Shown here piece by piece: positions 27,560-36,312 of a DNA stretch of 64,000 nucleotides (position 1 is its first letter; each line of letters starts with the position of its first letter). The DNA is from Geothrix sp. (GTDB taxonomy: Bacteria; Acidobacteriota; Holophagae; Holophagales; Holophagaceae). Where the stretch lies: positions 1,724,857 through 1,788,856 of the forward strand of contig NZ_CP126625.1 of the NCBI RefSeq assembly GCF_030219325.1, given 5' to 3'. The notes under the pieces were generated by a model that was not told where the DNA came from, did not search any database, and was given only the letters and a program-made list of their open reading frames with translations. Both the position numbers and the translations under genes were made by a program.

Positions 27560-29464
27560 GTGTCCAAGCCCTTCTACGTCACCACGCCCATCTACTACGT
27601 GAACGACCGGCCCCACATCGGCCACACCTACACCACAGTGTTGGCCGACGTCATCGCGCGGTTCCATCGCATGCGCGGCGAACAGGTGTTCTTCCTCACG
27701 GGCACCGACGAGCACGGCCAGAAAGTGGAAAAGGCCGCCGCGGCCCGGGGCATCACGCCCAAGCAACTGGCGGACGAGGTGGTGGCCAACTACACCGAGC
27801 TATGGAAGCAGATGGGTATGACCCACTTCCGGTTCATCCGCACCACCGACCAGGACCACAAAGACCAGGTGCAGCGCCTCTTCAAGCGCCTGCTGGACAA
27901 GGGCGACATCTACAAGGCCACCTACAAGGGCCTCTACTCCGTCAGCGACGAGGCCTACGTTACCGAGACCCAGGCCAAGGAGCTGCAGGCCCAGGGCTTG
28001 GCCCACCAGCTGGTGGAACTGGAGGAGGAGACCTACTTCTTCCGGCTCAGCGCCTATCAGGACCGTCTCCTGAAGCTCTACGAGGAGCGGCCCGACTTCG
28101 TGCAGCCGGACTTCCGCTTCAACGAGGTGAAGCGCTTCGTGGAGGGCGGCCTCCAGGACCTCTCCATCAGCCGCACCAGCATCAGCTGGGGCATCCCGGT
28201 GCCGGGCGACGAGAAACACGTCATCTACGTCTGGTTCGATGCCCTGCTGAACTACCTGACGGGCTGCCCCGCCAACAGCTGGCCGCCCGATCTGCAGATC
28301 GTCGGCAAGGACATCCTCCGCTTCCACGCCGTCTACTGGCCCGCCTTCCTCATGGCCGCGGGCATGTTCCAGCCCACGACCATCCTGGCCCACGGCTGGT
28401 GGCTCATGGGCGAGGACAAGATGTCCAAGAGCAAGGGCAACGTGGTGCGCCCGGACACGCTGCTGCGCTTCGGCAACGACGCCCTGCGCTTCTACTTCAT
28501 GCGCGACATGCAGGTGGGTCACGACCGGGGCTTCAGCTACGAGGGCTTCATGGACCGGCTCAACGCCGACCTGGCCAACGGCCTGGGCAACCTGGCCTCC
28601 CGCACGCTGAGCATGATTCAGCGCTACCGGGATGGCATCGTCCCCACCCCTGTCGTGATGGACGCATTGGATCAGGAGATGGCCACGCAGCTGCTGGCGG
28701 TCTTCCCCGAGTACCTCGAAAAGGCCCGGGCCAATGACTTCCACGCAGCCCTGAACGCACTCTGGACCTACCTGCGGACTTTGGATGGCTACATCGTCAA
28801 GGCCGAGCCGTGGAAGCTGGCCAAGGACCCGGCCAACGATCCCAAGCTGGATGCCGTGCTGGCGAACCTCTACCGGGCCTTGCGCGCGACCGCCCTGCTG
28901 GTGGCGCCGGTGATGCCGGAGATCGCGCAGACCCTCTGGGAATCTCTGGGGCACAGCACCAGGGTGGCTGAGACCACCTTCCACGGCTTCGCCCTGGACG
29001 GCCCGGCCATCGGTCCCATCGGCGATCCGAAACCCCTGTTCCAGCGCATCGACAAGGAGAAGGAATTGAGCGAATTGGAAGCCACCGCAGCACCTGCCGC
29101 TGACGCCAAGCCCACCCTGGATGTGCCGGAGATCCGCGAAGTCGTGGATGCCGACACCTTCTTCAAGGTGGATCTGCGCGTCGGAAAGATCCTCGAGGCC
29201 GAGCGCGTCCCCAAGAGCGACAAGCTCATCAAGATGAAGGTCGACATCGGCCTGGAGCAGCGCACCATCGTGGGCGGCATCGGCAAGGCCTACGAACCGG
29301 CGGATCTGCTTGAAAAGCTGGTGGTCGTGGTAGCCAACCTGGCGCCCCGGAAGCTCATGGGCATCGAAAGCCACGGCATGCTGCTGGCCGCCAGCGACAA
29401 CGCCAGCAAGCCCTACCTGGTGGCGCCTCCAAACGACGCCCAGCCCGGGTTCCTGGTGAAGTGA
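27560..29464 (+). CDS. metG: Methionyl-tRNA synthetase
   Basis: 634 residues from GTG 27560. Class I synthetase with PIYYVNDRPHIGHTYT (HIGH) near residue 20, FLTGTDEHGQK, and KMSKS in GEDKMSKSKGN near 290; anticodon helices follow and a C-terminal EMAP/Trbp111-type tRNA-binding domain lies at about 530-634 (IREVVDADTFFKVDLRVGKI). The connective region reads GLYSVSDEAYVTE where zinc-binding enzymes have CVSCE, so the Cys knuckle is absent and this is the zinc-free class. It overlaps the next gene by 4 nt. Confidence 0.97.
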   Translation: MSKPFYVTTPIYYVNDRPHIGHTYTTVLADVIARFHRMRGEQVFFLTGTDEHGQKVEKAAAARGITPKQLADEVVANYTELWKQMGMTHFRFIRTTDQDHKDQVQRLFKRLLDKGDIYKATYKGLYSVSDEAYVTETQAKELQAQGLAHQLVELEEETYFFRLSAYQDRLLKLYEERPDFVQPDFRFNEVKRFVEGGLQDLSISRTSISWGIPVPGDEKHVIYVWFDALLNYLTGCPANSWPPDLQIVGKDILRFHAVYWPAFLMAAGMFQPTTILAHGWWLMGEDKMSKSKGNVVRPDTLLRFGNDALRFYFMRDMQVGHDRGFSYEGFMDRLNADLANGLGNLASRTLSMIQRYRDGIVPTPVVMDALDQEMATQLLAVFPEYLEKARANDFHAALNALWTYLRTLDGYIVKAEPWKLAKDPANDPKLDAVLANLYRALRATALLVAPVMPEIAQTLWESLGHSTRVAETTFHGFALDGPAIGPIGDPKPLFQRIDKEKELSELEATAAPAADAKPTLDVPEIREVVDADTFFKVDLRVGKILEAERVPKSDKLIKMKVDIGLEQRTIVGGIGKAYEPADLLEKLVVVVANLAPRKLMGIESHGMLLAASDNASKPYLVAPPNDAQPGFLVK

Positions 29465-29802
29465 AGCGTCCCGTCTTCGCCTTCGAGGCAGAACTTCTCA
29501 CCGATGCGCCCTTCGACCACATCGCCGGGCGGCTCCGACGCGAAGGACCGCAGGCCTTCAAGAGTCTCGGCGCGTTGAGCGCCTGGGCCATACCGGAAGA
29601 CGACTCCGGGCGGTTGGTGTGCCGCTGGGAGCGGATGATTGGGGGCGCAGAAGAGTCCGGTTCACTCACCCTCGCCCCGGACGCCAAAGGCGCCCACCTG
29701 CGCCTGGAGGGCCGCATGAGGGGCTGGCCCGCCTTCCTGCTCTTCGGGTTGCTGCGCTGGCGGACGGACCGGCTGCTGGATCGCTTCGTGGAGGAGCTGT
29801 GA
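29461..29802 (+). CDS. Conserved hypothetical, 113 residues
   Basis: GTG start at 29461 overlaps the metG stop in a GTGA. The product begins VFAFEAELLTDAPFDHIAGR and holds GALSAWAIPEDD, LVCRWERMIGG, SGSLTLAPDAKGAHLRLEGR and a hydrophobic stretch (GWPAFLLFGLLRW) before a basic end. The alternation of strands with a final amphipathic segment recalls the SRPBCC/START-like small proteins, but I see no diagnostic motif. Probably coupled to metG and to the ArsC-like gene that overlaps its own stop by 3 nt. Confidence 0.6.
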   Translation: MKRPVFAFEAELLTDAPFDHIAGRLRREGPQAFKSLGALSAWAIPEDDSGRLVCRWERMIGGAEESGSLTLAPDAKGAHLRLEGRMRGWPAFLLFGLLRWRTDRLLDRFVEEL

Positions 29803-30140
29803 CGGCCGTGCTCTGGATGAAGTCGAGTTGTACCACCTGCCGCAACGCCAAGGCGAAACTGGCGGAGCTGGGCATCGCAGTCGAGATCCGCGACTACTTC
29901 AAGCAGCCCCTGGAGGCTGCAGAGCTGGACCGCCTGCTGCCGGCCGACCCCAGTCCCATGCTGGGCACCAAGAGCCCCAGGTACAAGGAACTCGGCCTGA
30001 AGGACCGCAAGCTCAGCAAAGCCGAGGCCATCAGCCTGATGGTCGCCGACAACAACCTGCTCAAGCGGCCCATCCTGGTGCACCCCAAGGGTGTGATCAT
30101 TGGATTCGATGCGGGTGCCTATGCCACCCTGGTCTCCTGA
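29799..30140 (+). CDS. ArsC/Spx-family thioredoxin-fold protein
   Basis: 113 residues from GTG 29799, which overlaps the previous stop; GTG 29808 or an ATG at 29817 are alternatives closer to the first strand. A CxxC (SSCTTCRNA) sits on the first helix, followed by VEIRDYFKQPLEAAEL and the KRPILVHPKGVIIGFD block typical of ArsC/YffB proteins. Known members are arsenate reductases, Spx regulators or glutathione-linked reductases; the second arsenate cysteine set is not evident and no ars genes are nearby, so a YffB/Spx-like redox role is likelier. Coupled to the upstream gene and followed 10 nt later by xth. Confidence 0.8.
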   Translation: MTAVLWMKSSCTTCRNAKAKLAELGIAVEIRDYFKQPLEAAELDRLLPADPSPMLGTKSPRYKELGLKDRKLSKAEAISLMVADNNLLKRPILVHPKGVIIGFDAGAYATLVS

Positions 30141-30150
30141 AGGAGGTCCC

Positions 30151-30927
30151 ATGCGCTTCTACAGCTGGAATGTAAACGGCTTCCGCTCAGTCCTGAAGAA
30201 GGGCTTCATGGATTGGCTGGAGGAGACGGAGCCGGATGCACTCTCGCTCCAGGAGATCCGCTCCGAGTGGGAAGAGGTGGACCTCGGCGTGCGCCGGCAG
30301 CTGGAGAGCGCCTACGACGTGTGCTGGTTCCCCGCCACCAGCAAGAAGGGCTACGCGGGGTCGGCCACGCTCACGAAGAAGGACCTGGGCTTCAAGCACA
30401 CCAAGGGATTGGGCATCGAGGGCTACGACGCCGAAGGGCGCATGATCGTCTCCCGGAAGGACAAGCTGGTCTTCATCGCGGGCTATTTCCCGAACGCCTC
30501 GCAGGGACTGGTGCGGCTGCCCTTCAAGCGCCAGTTCGCCAAGGATCTCGCGGCCATCGTGGCGAAGCATCACAAGGCGGGGGATCAGGTGATCCTCACC
30601 GGCGACATGAACGTGGCCCCGGAGGAGATCGATCTGGCCCGGCCCAAGGACAACACCAAGAACCCGGGCTTCACGCCGGAGGAACGCGAGGACTTCAAGC
30701 TCTACCTGGGCGCCGGTCTGGCGGACGTGCTGCGGGAGCGGAACCCGACCACACCCGGCCTCTACACCTGGTGGACGGCCCGCGGCGGGGCGCGGGAGCG
30801 GAACGTGGGCTGGAGGATCGACCTCTTCCTGGCCAGCCGCGACCTGATGAAGCAGGTGAAGGACGTCCGCATCCATGCCGATGTGCTGGGTTCGGATCAC
30901 TGCCCCATCAGCCTCGAACTGGCATGA
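30151..30927 (+). CDS. xthA: Exodeoxyribonuclease III / AP endonuclease
   Basis: 258 residues. The ExoIII fold starts right after ATG 30151 (MRFYSWNVNGFRS; AGGAGG 4 nt upstream), then LSLQEIRSEW with the catalytic Glu, YDAEGRMI, LTGDMNVAPEEIDLARP (Asp, Asn) and the closing NVGWRIDLFLASR ... LGSDHCPISLEL with the catalytic Asp-His pair. It nicks abasic sites and degrades 3' ends in base-excision repair. The longer open frame upstream is discarded because the motif and ribosome site both fix the ATG. A terminator hairpin overlaps its stop region. Confidence 0.95.
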   Translation: MRFYSWNVNGFRSVLKKGFMDWLEETEPDALSLQEIRSEWEEVDLGVRRQLESAYDVCWFPATSKKGYAGSATLTKKDLGFKHTKGLGIEGYDAEGRMIVSRKDKLVFIAGYFPNASQGLVRLPFKRQFAKDLAAIVAKHHKAGDQVILTGDMNVAPEEIDLARPKDNTKNPGFTPEEREDFKLYLGAGLADVLRERNPTTPGLYTWWTARGGARERNVGWRIDLFLASRDLMKQVKDVRIHADVLGSDHCPISLELA

Positions 30928-30953
30928 GAAAGGGCCCCGGTCGGGGCCCTTTC
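30928..30953. terminator. Terminator hairpin between xthA and the TPR protein
   Basis: 12-bp arms GAAAGGGCCCCG / CGGGGCCCTTTC directly after the xthA stop. It sits in the convergent gap, so it could serve both genes; TTT in the right arm is the only T run. Confidence 0.7.
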
Positions 30954-30969
30954 CCGGAGCGTCATCCGC

Positions 30970-31995
30970 CTACTTGATGTTCTTGAGGGAGGGATCCTTC
31001 AGCATGTCCTTGGCGGTGGCGGCGTTCTTCCCGTTGGGAGCCAGTTCCACGTACTTCTGCAGGTTGTGCTTGGTGCCTTTGAGGTTGTTCTCGCCGAACT
31101 CGACCATGGCCAGGAGGAAGTGCGCCTCGGCATACTTCGGGTCGACTTCGAGGGCCTTGGTCAGGTGGGCCTTGGCCTCCTTGGTCTTCCCCGCATTGAA
31201 GGCCTCCACGCCCTTGTTGTAGATCAGGTCCGGGTTCGGCCCCTGGAGGGTCTCGAGCAGGGTGGTGTACTTCTGCTCGGCAGCCTTGTCGGCCTTGGCC
31301 TTGCTGGTCTCGATGAGGCCGAGGATCACTCGCTCGTCCTTGGGATTGCGCTCCAGCGCCTTCAGGAGGTAGGGCTCAGCCTCCTCCTTCTTGGAACCGG
31401 CCTGGGCGATGCAGATGCCCAGCACGCGTTCGATCTTGAGGAGTTCGGGGGCGAGGTCGGCCTTGGCCTGATCGTCCTTCAACTTGTCCTTGGCTTCCGT
31501 GAGCGTCTTGAACGCCTTGTCGACCAGTGGGAGGGCTTCCTCGTACTTCCCCTCGTTGTAGAGCGGAATGGCCGAGTTGAAGGCATCTCGGCCTGCGATA
31601 TCCAGAGACGCACCAGGATCCTCGGAGCTGGCCTGCTGGCCTCCAGCCGTGAGGGCCTGTGTTCTGGCCTCCGCAGGCGTCAGGAGGGTGATGTTCTTGA
31701 CGATGACATCTGCGAGCGGAATCTTCACAGGCGATTCCGTGTAGGTGACATAGCCTTCAGCCGTGACCGTCATGGTGAAGTCCTTGGGTTCCAGGCCCAC
31801 CTGCAGGAAGTTGCCATTCTTGTCCGGAATGAGGTCCTTGCTCCAGTTGCGGTCGACCCGCTTGAGGTTGACCTTGGAACCGGGGATGGGCTTGCCCTCC
31901 TTGTTGAGGACCTTTCCGGAAATCCGGCCGGTCTGTTCTGCGTGGACCGATAGGCAAATGGCGGGGAGCATAAGCGCGAGAGCGAGGCGTCGCAT
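30970..31995 (-). CDS. Secreted protein with carboxypeptidase-regulatory-like and TPR domains
   Basis: 341 residues. Signal peptide (MRRLALALMLPAICLSVHAE), then a CarboxypepD_reg-like beta domain (about 20-110: GRISGKVLNKEGKPIPGSKV, FTMTVTAEGYVTY), then TPR repeats (about 130-330), e.g. AIPLYNEGKYEEALPLVDKA, AEPYLLKALERNPKDERV and AKAHLTKALEVDPKYAEAHF. Carboxypeptidase-regulatory-like folds with TPRs are frequent in Acidobacteria and are assumed to scaffold envelope complexes. It has its own leader with no adjacent functional partner. Conventional ATG at 31995 with GGAAGA 5 nt upstream. Confidence 0.8.
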   Translation of the reverse strand: MRRLALALMLPAICLSVHAEQTGRISGKVLNKEGKPIPGSKVNLKRVDRNWSKDLIPDKNGNFLQVGLEPKDFTMTVTAEGYVTYTESPVKIPLADVIVKNITLLTPAEARTQALTAGGQQASSEDPGASLDIAGRDAFNSAIPLYNEGKYEEALPLVDKAFKTLTEAKDKLKDDQAKADLAPELLKIERVLGICIAQAGSKKEEAEPYLLKALERNPKDERVILGLIETSKAKADKAAEQKYTTLLETLQGPNPDLIYNKGVEAFNAGKTKEAKAHLTKALEVDPKYAEAHFLLAMVEFGENNLKGTKHNLQKYVELAPNGKNAATAKDMLKDPSLKNIK

Positions 31996-32180
31996 GGGTC
32001 TTCCTCCAACCCCATCATCGTTCCACAGGGCTGCGTTTATACCGAGTGCTTTTCGTCAAAAATAGCCCTCACCAGAGACGATAGGCCCGGGAAGGGGCGC
32101 GAATCCGGGCCGGATGCAGGAAAATTCGGGCTGTGGTAGGCTTCCCCGCAGACAAGTCCTGAAAGTGTTCGAGGTAGCCC

Positions 32181-32468
32181 ATGACTCCAGCGGTGCCGGA
32201 AGCCTCCTTGACGGCCCTGATGCACCTTCTGACCGAACAGGCTCTGCTGTCGATGGGCGTTCCACATCCGATGGTGAAGGAGGCCCCTCCTGCGAACCCT
32301 GCGGTGGCAAGGTTCTACGTCGACCTTCTCAGCGTGCTGAAGGAGAAGACGGAGGGATCGCGGTCGGAAGCTGAAACCGCCCAGCTGGAGGAAATCCTCT
32401 ACCAGCTGCGCATGCGCGTGATGGATCTCAAACCTGCGGCGGACACGCCCGCGGCCCCGAAGTCATGA
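32181..32468 (+). CDS. DUF1844 protein
   Basis: 95 residues. The family pattern is plain: LTALMHLLTEQALLSMGVPH, then NPAVARFYVDLLSVLKEKTE and LEEILYQLRMRVMDL. DUF1844 proteins are small, helical and widespread in Acidobacteria, Deltaproteobacteria and Planctomycetes with no known role. GAGGTAG lies 7 nt before ATG 32181. Its last codon overlaps the ATG of the membrane TPR gene (ATGA), so the two are translationally coupled. Terminal Pro/Ala tail (PAADTPAAPKS) is low complexity. Confidence 0.85.
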   Translation: MTPAVPEASLTALMHLLTEQALLSMGVPHPMVKEAPPANPAVARFYVDLLSVLKEKTEGSRSEAETAQLEEILYQLRMRVMDLKPAADTPAAPKS

Positions 32469-34363
32469 GCGGCAGGAGGATCAGCATGGGATTCTTGCAG
32501 GCCTTCCGGACGGCTCTCCTGTTGGCCACCATGGTCGCGTCTCTCGCTGCGGCGCCTTCGGTTCCGGCGGCCCGACCCGTGCCGCTGGCCCCCCCCCTGG
32601 CATCTTCCGTGAACGACCCGGTGCCGGCCATCGCGCTCAGCCACCGGGCACGGCATCTGATGGCCGCCCTCGCCAAGGGCGATGCGGAGGCTGTCCGTGC
32701 GGCGCAGCTGGAAGTCGAGGCCCTCCGCCGGACCTACTCCACGCTGGATGTGGCCCCCCTGGTCGAGGCCATGGCCCTCTGGGCCCGCAAACAGGGCATG
32801 GATGGAAACGTGGCCCTGGGGCTGGAGGGACTGCAAGCCGTCGAGCGCTGGGCCCCGGAACACCCGACCCTGCTGGGTACGCGCATCACCCTCATGAGGC
32901 AGCAGGGGATCCAGGGCTGGCTCTGGAGTTTCCCCGACCTCCTGAGGCTGACCCGGCATCGCATGGAACACCCAGCCCATCGTTGGCTCTGGATGGTCCA
33001 GCACCTCGGCATGCTCCGTCTCGCCGCGACCCTGCTCCTCTGGGGCTGGGCCCTGACCATGGGCCTCCGGTACCGCAACGTCCTCCGGCACCTGTGGGAG
33101 GAACCTCTCAAGCGCCGGGGCGTTTCCCCGATCCTAGCCGCCCTCCTGGGGGCCCTGATCCTGACCGCGCCCGTCATCCTGGGCCTGGACCCGATGGTGG
33201 CGGCCATCCTCTGGCTCTTCCTGCTCGCCCCCTTCCTGCTCGCCGCCGAGGTGAAGGTGACGGCCTTCATCCTGGTGCTGCAGCTGGTCCATCCGGCCCT
33301 GGCCGCCCTCGAACCCTGGGCCGCCCGGGAACCCCAGCCCAGCCTCATGACGCTGCAACTGCAGCCCCAGGTCCAGCCGATCTCCCCATCGACCCTCCGG
33401 CTGCTTCCGCCCTCCGACCAGGCCTTCCTGGCCGGCTGGAGCCAGCTGCAGAACCAGGACTGGAAAGCTGCAGAGACCACCTTCCAGGGCTTGGTAGGTC
33501 GGCACCCCGACCAGGCCGCCGTACTCAACAACCTCGGTGTGGCCAAGTGCCAGTCGGGCGATGGGCCCGGCGCCGACAAGGCCTTCGAGATGGCGCTCCT
33601 GGCCGGGCCGAAGATGGAGGTCCTGCTGAACCAGAGCATCCTCGCCTTCAACCGGTTGGATACCGCCCAGGGGGCCTCCAAGCGGGATGATGCCCAGGCG
33701 GCCGCACCTGAGGCCTACGCGCTTCTGATCGCGCTGAACGACGCGCAGAAGGAAGTCCGGACCTATCCGATCCCCCTTCCGGACACGCCGGAGCGGGTGC
33801 AGGCCCTGGCGGAAGCCGCCGGGGGAAGCCGGGGGGTCGAGGCCTTCCGCCTCACGGAACGAGCCTTCCTGTTCGCCCTGCTGCTGCCCATCCTCGGCCT
33901 CATCGCCTTCCTCGCGCGAGTCAGGGCCAGCGTCCGCATGGCGCATCCGACCCAGTGCGTCCGCTGCGGCGAGCCGTTCCACACCACGGACAGCCCTGAT
34001 ACCGAGGTCTGCCAGAAATGCCACCACCTCTTCGTCCTGCGGGACGGCCTCCACGCGGAGAACCGCCGGAAGAAGCTCGACGAGGTGGCGGGCCACCAGC
34101 AGGCCACGCGCTGGATGCACAAGTCGCTCATCGTCCTGCTGCCCGGTTGCGACCTCTCCTTCCTGGGAGAGACCCGCGAAGGGCTGGTCGAGTTCCTGCC
34201 CTTCTGCCTGGCGGTGGGGATGGTTCTCGCCACAGGCCGCTCGGTGCGCTATCCCGGTGAGATCCTGGCGGATCCCACCTCCACCTGGCTGGCCGTGGGT
34301 GCCGCCCTCGTGGCCCTCTACTACGTCCGCTCCTGGCTGAAGCTCGTCTTGAGGAGGGTCTGA
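32465..34363 (+). CDS. Membrane protein with TPR and C4 zinc-ribbon segments, unknown
   Basis: 632 residues. An N-terminal hydrophobic segment (AFRTALLLATMVASLAAAPS) that may be a signal anchor, a helical region, then at least four membrane helices (e.g. LAATLLLWGWALTMGL, LLGALILTAPVILGL, FLLALLLPILGLIAFL). Between them is a TPR-like block (LAGWSQLQNQDWKAAETTFQ, AAVLNNLGVAKCQSGDG). After it a cytoplasmic zinc ribbon CVRCGEPF ... CQKCHH and two more hydrophobic segments at the end. I do not recognise the family. ATG 32465 overlaps the DUF1844 stop; only one base separates its stop from the next ATG. Confidence 0.65.
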   Translation: MSGRRISMGFLQAFRTALLLATMVASLAAAPSVPAARPVPLAPPLASSVNDPVPAIALSHRARHLMAALAKGDAEAVRAAQLEVEALRRTYSTLDVAPLVEAMALWARKQGMDGNVALGLEGLQAVERWAPEHPTLLGTRITLMRQQGIQGWLWSFPDLLRLTRHRMEHPAHRWLWMVQHLGMLRLAATLLLWGWALTMGLRYRNVLRHLWEEPLKRRGVSPILAALLGALILTAPVILGLDPMVAAILWLFLLAPFLLAAEVKVTAFILVLQLVHPALAALEPWAAREPQPSLMTLQLQPQVQPISPSTLRLLPPSDQAFLAGWSQLQNQDWKAAETTFQGLVGRHPDQAAVLNNLGVAKCQSGDGPGADKAFEMALLAGPKMEVLLNQSILAFNRLDTAQGASKRDDAQAAAPEAYALLIALNDAQKEVRTYPIPLPDTPERVQALAEAAGGSRGVEAFRLTERAFLFALLLPILGLIAFLARVRASVRMAHPTQCVRCGEPFHTTDSPDTEVCQKCHHLFVLRDGLHAENRRKKLDEVAGHQQATRWMHKSLIVLLPGCDLSFLGETREGLVEFLPFCLAVGMVLATGRSVRYPGEILADPTSTWLAVGAALVALYYVRSWLKLVLRRV

Positions 34364-34364
34364 C

Positions 34365-35534
34365 ATGGCGCTGGAAGGATCCCTCCGGGACTTCGACCTC
34401 TTCTCCCTGTTCAACATGATCAAGATCCAGGGGAAGAACGGCACCCTGGTGCTCTCTCAGGGCCAGGAGTTCGTCAAAGTCTTCTTCGAGAACGGCGAGA
34501 TCGTGGGTTGCGATTCGAACCAGGTCCGCATGGAAGACCGGCTCGGCACCATGCTGGTCCGCCTTGGGCGCCTGACGGGTGAGGAACTCCTGGGCATGGT
34601 CCAGGTCCAGCGTCAGACCCTCAAGCGCATGGGAACCCTCCTGCTGGAAAGCGGCAAGGTCACGCCTTCGGATCTGCAGGACGCCCTGTTCAACCAGGCC
34701 ACGTCGATCCTCCATCGCACCTTCCGGTGGGTGGAGGGCGACTACCGCTTCGATTCCATGCTGCCGCCGGACCTCGACCGCGACCATTTCGTCCCGATCC
34801 CGGTGGACACCGTGCTGATGGAGGCGGCCCGGATCCAGGACGAGTGGCCGGAGGTGGAGCGGCGCCTGCCCGGCATGGACGTGCCACTTGGCAAGTCTCC
34901 GCGCGCCCAGTCCCTCCACCTCGACATCGACCGGGACGTGTCGTCCGTTCTGGACGGCAAGGGGCAGATGCAGCACGGAACCTCCGGGCTCACCCATGAG
35001 CAGGAGATGGTGCTCTCGTATTTCGACCATGCCCAGGCCATCAAGGATGTGGTCCAGGTCAGCCGCTACGAGGAACTGGATACTTGCAAGGCCATCGCCG
35101 ACCTCATCGAAGCCGGATTGCTGGAACCCATCACCGGCGACGCCCCGAAGGTGGTGCGCCCCTGGGTGGTGGATGGCCATCCCGATCTGGTGCCCGGGGA
35201 ATGGGAGGCCAGCCGCTTCCTCTGGCCCATCGTGGCCCTGGCGTTCGTGGTGCCTCTCGCCCTGTATGTTCCCCACCATCGCGGTTCCATGAACATGGGA
35301 CTCGCCAGCCTCCAGCCCGTGGACGTGCGGGTGGTGCCCGAGGGGCCGACGCGGCTCCGGCAGGCCTGGGCCCTGCGGTTGGCCTCGCCGAAGGACGGTG
35401 GTGTCATGCTGGCCAAGGCCCTGGGACGCCCCCTGGATGGAATGAACCCCGTCCCGGACCTCTCGAAATTCCCGGATCCCATGGCCCAGCCGGTCGCGCC
35501 GCCTCCGGAACCTGCCCCCACCCCCAAGAAGTAA
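34365..35534 (+). CDS. DUF4388 protein with C-terminal membrane helix
   Basis: 389 residues. DUF4388 N-terminal domain (MALEGSLRDFDLFSLFNMIK, GKNGTLVLSQGQEFVKVFFE, VRLGRLTGEELLGMVQVQRQ, ATSILHRTFRWVEGDYRFDS), a middle winged-helix-like region (EEMVLSYFDHAQAIKDVVQ) and one membrane helix (FLWPIVALAFVVPLALYV) near 290. The tail (APPPEPAPTPKK) is disordered. In Myxobacteria and Deltaproteobacteria DUF4388 is found in gliding and signalling proteins such as PatA-like regulators. It follows the TPR membrane protein with a 1-nt gap and precedes tdk by 9 nt. Confidence 0.85.
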   Translation: MALEGSLRDFDLFSLFNMIKIQGKNGTLVLSQGQEFVKVFFENGEIVGCDSNQVRMEDRLGTMLVRLGRLTGEELLGMVQVQRQTLKRMGTLLLESGKVTPSDLQDALFNQATSILHRTFRWVEGDYRFDSMLPPDLDRDHFVPIPVDTVLMEAARIQDEWPEVERRLPGMDVPLGKSPRAQSLHLDIDRDVSSVLDGKGQMQHGTSGLTHEQEMVLSYFDHAQAIKDVVQVSRYEELDTCKAIADLIEAGLLEPITGDAPKVVRPWVVDGHPDLVPGEWEASRFLWPIVALAFVVPLALYVPHHRGSMNMGLASLQPVDVRVVPEGPTRLRQAWALRLASPKDGGVMLAKALGRPLDGMNPVPDLSKFPDPMAQPVAPPPEPAPTPKK

Positions 35535-35543
35535 GGATTTCCG

Positions 35544-36143
35544 ATGTTCGTGCACCAGCGCCAGGGTTCCCTGGAGGTGATCTGCGGTCCCATGTTCTCC
35601 GGCAAGTCCGAGGAACTCATCCGGCGCATCAAGCGGGCCATCATCGGCAAGCAGAAGGTCCAGGTCTTCAAGCCGGCCCTGGACGACCGCTACGATGCCT
35701 CCGCCATCGCGAGCCACAGCCAGCGCAAGCACGAGGCCATCCCGGTGAAGGACACCGTGGAACTGGCCCGCCTTCTCGATCCCGAGGCGCAGGTGGTGGC
35801 TCTGGACGAGGTGCAGTTCATGGACGAGGGGCTCATCCCCATCATCGAGGACCTGGCCAACCGCGGCGTGCGCGTCATTGCCGGGGGGCTCGACCAGGAC
35901 TCGAACGGCGAACCCTTCGGCATCATGCCGCTGCTGCTGGCAAAGGCGGAGTATGTCACCAAGCTGCAGGCCATCTGCATGGTCTGCGGAGCCCTTGCCG
36001 GCCGCACCCAGCGCATGGTGCACACCGGCGGCCAGGTGCTGGTGGGTGCCGCGGAAGCCTACGAGGCCCGCTGCCGCCACTGCCACGAAGTGCCCCACGC
36101 CACCGGGGACCGGCTGCTCGAGGATCTTACCCAGAGGTCGTGA
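35544..36143 (+). CDS. tdk: Thymidine kinase
   Basis: 199 residues. P-loop GPMFSGKSEELIRRIKRA near residue 15, catalytic Glu in ALDEVQFMDEG, and the thymidine-loop zinc site made of CMVCG and CRHCH. It phosphorylates thymidine to dTMP in nucleotide salvage. It starts at ATG 35544 and is the last gene of the DUF1844-TPR-DUF4388 run, with no functional link apparent. A 28-codon frame overlapping its stop (36140-36223) is probably chance. Confidence 0.95.
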   Translation: MFVHQRQGSLEVICGPMFSGKSEELIRRIKRAIIGKQKVQVFKPALDDRYDASAIASHSQRKHEAIPVKDTVELARLLDPEAQVVALDEVQFMDEGLIPIIEDLANRGVRVIAGGLDQDSNGEPFGIMPLLLAKAEYVTKLQAICMVCGALAGRTQRMVHTGGQVLVGAAEAYEARCRHCHEVPHATGDRLLEDLTQRS

Positions 36144-36312
36144 TTTTCCAGATCGTCAAGCTGATCGCCGACATGACAGGCATCCTCCCCGTGGAACGGG
36201 ATGGGCCCCTGGCCTGGCTTTGACGCAGCGGTAGACTGGCTCCGGCGCGCTGCTGCAGCGCTGTTTCCACCCATCCATCGCCCGAGGCTTCAGGGCACAC
36301 CAGGAGGTCCCC

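Noticed and set aside
36140-36223. 28-codon frame overlapping the tdk stop (GTGA)
   Set aside because: Too short, no ribosome site, no motif; the overlap is likely chance.
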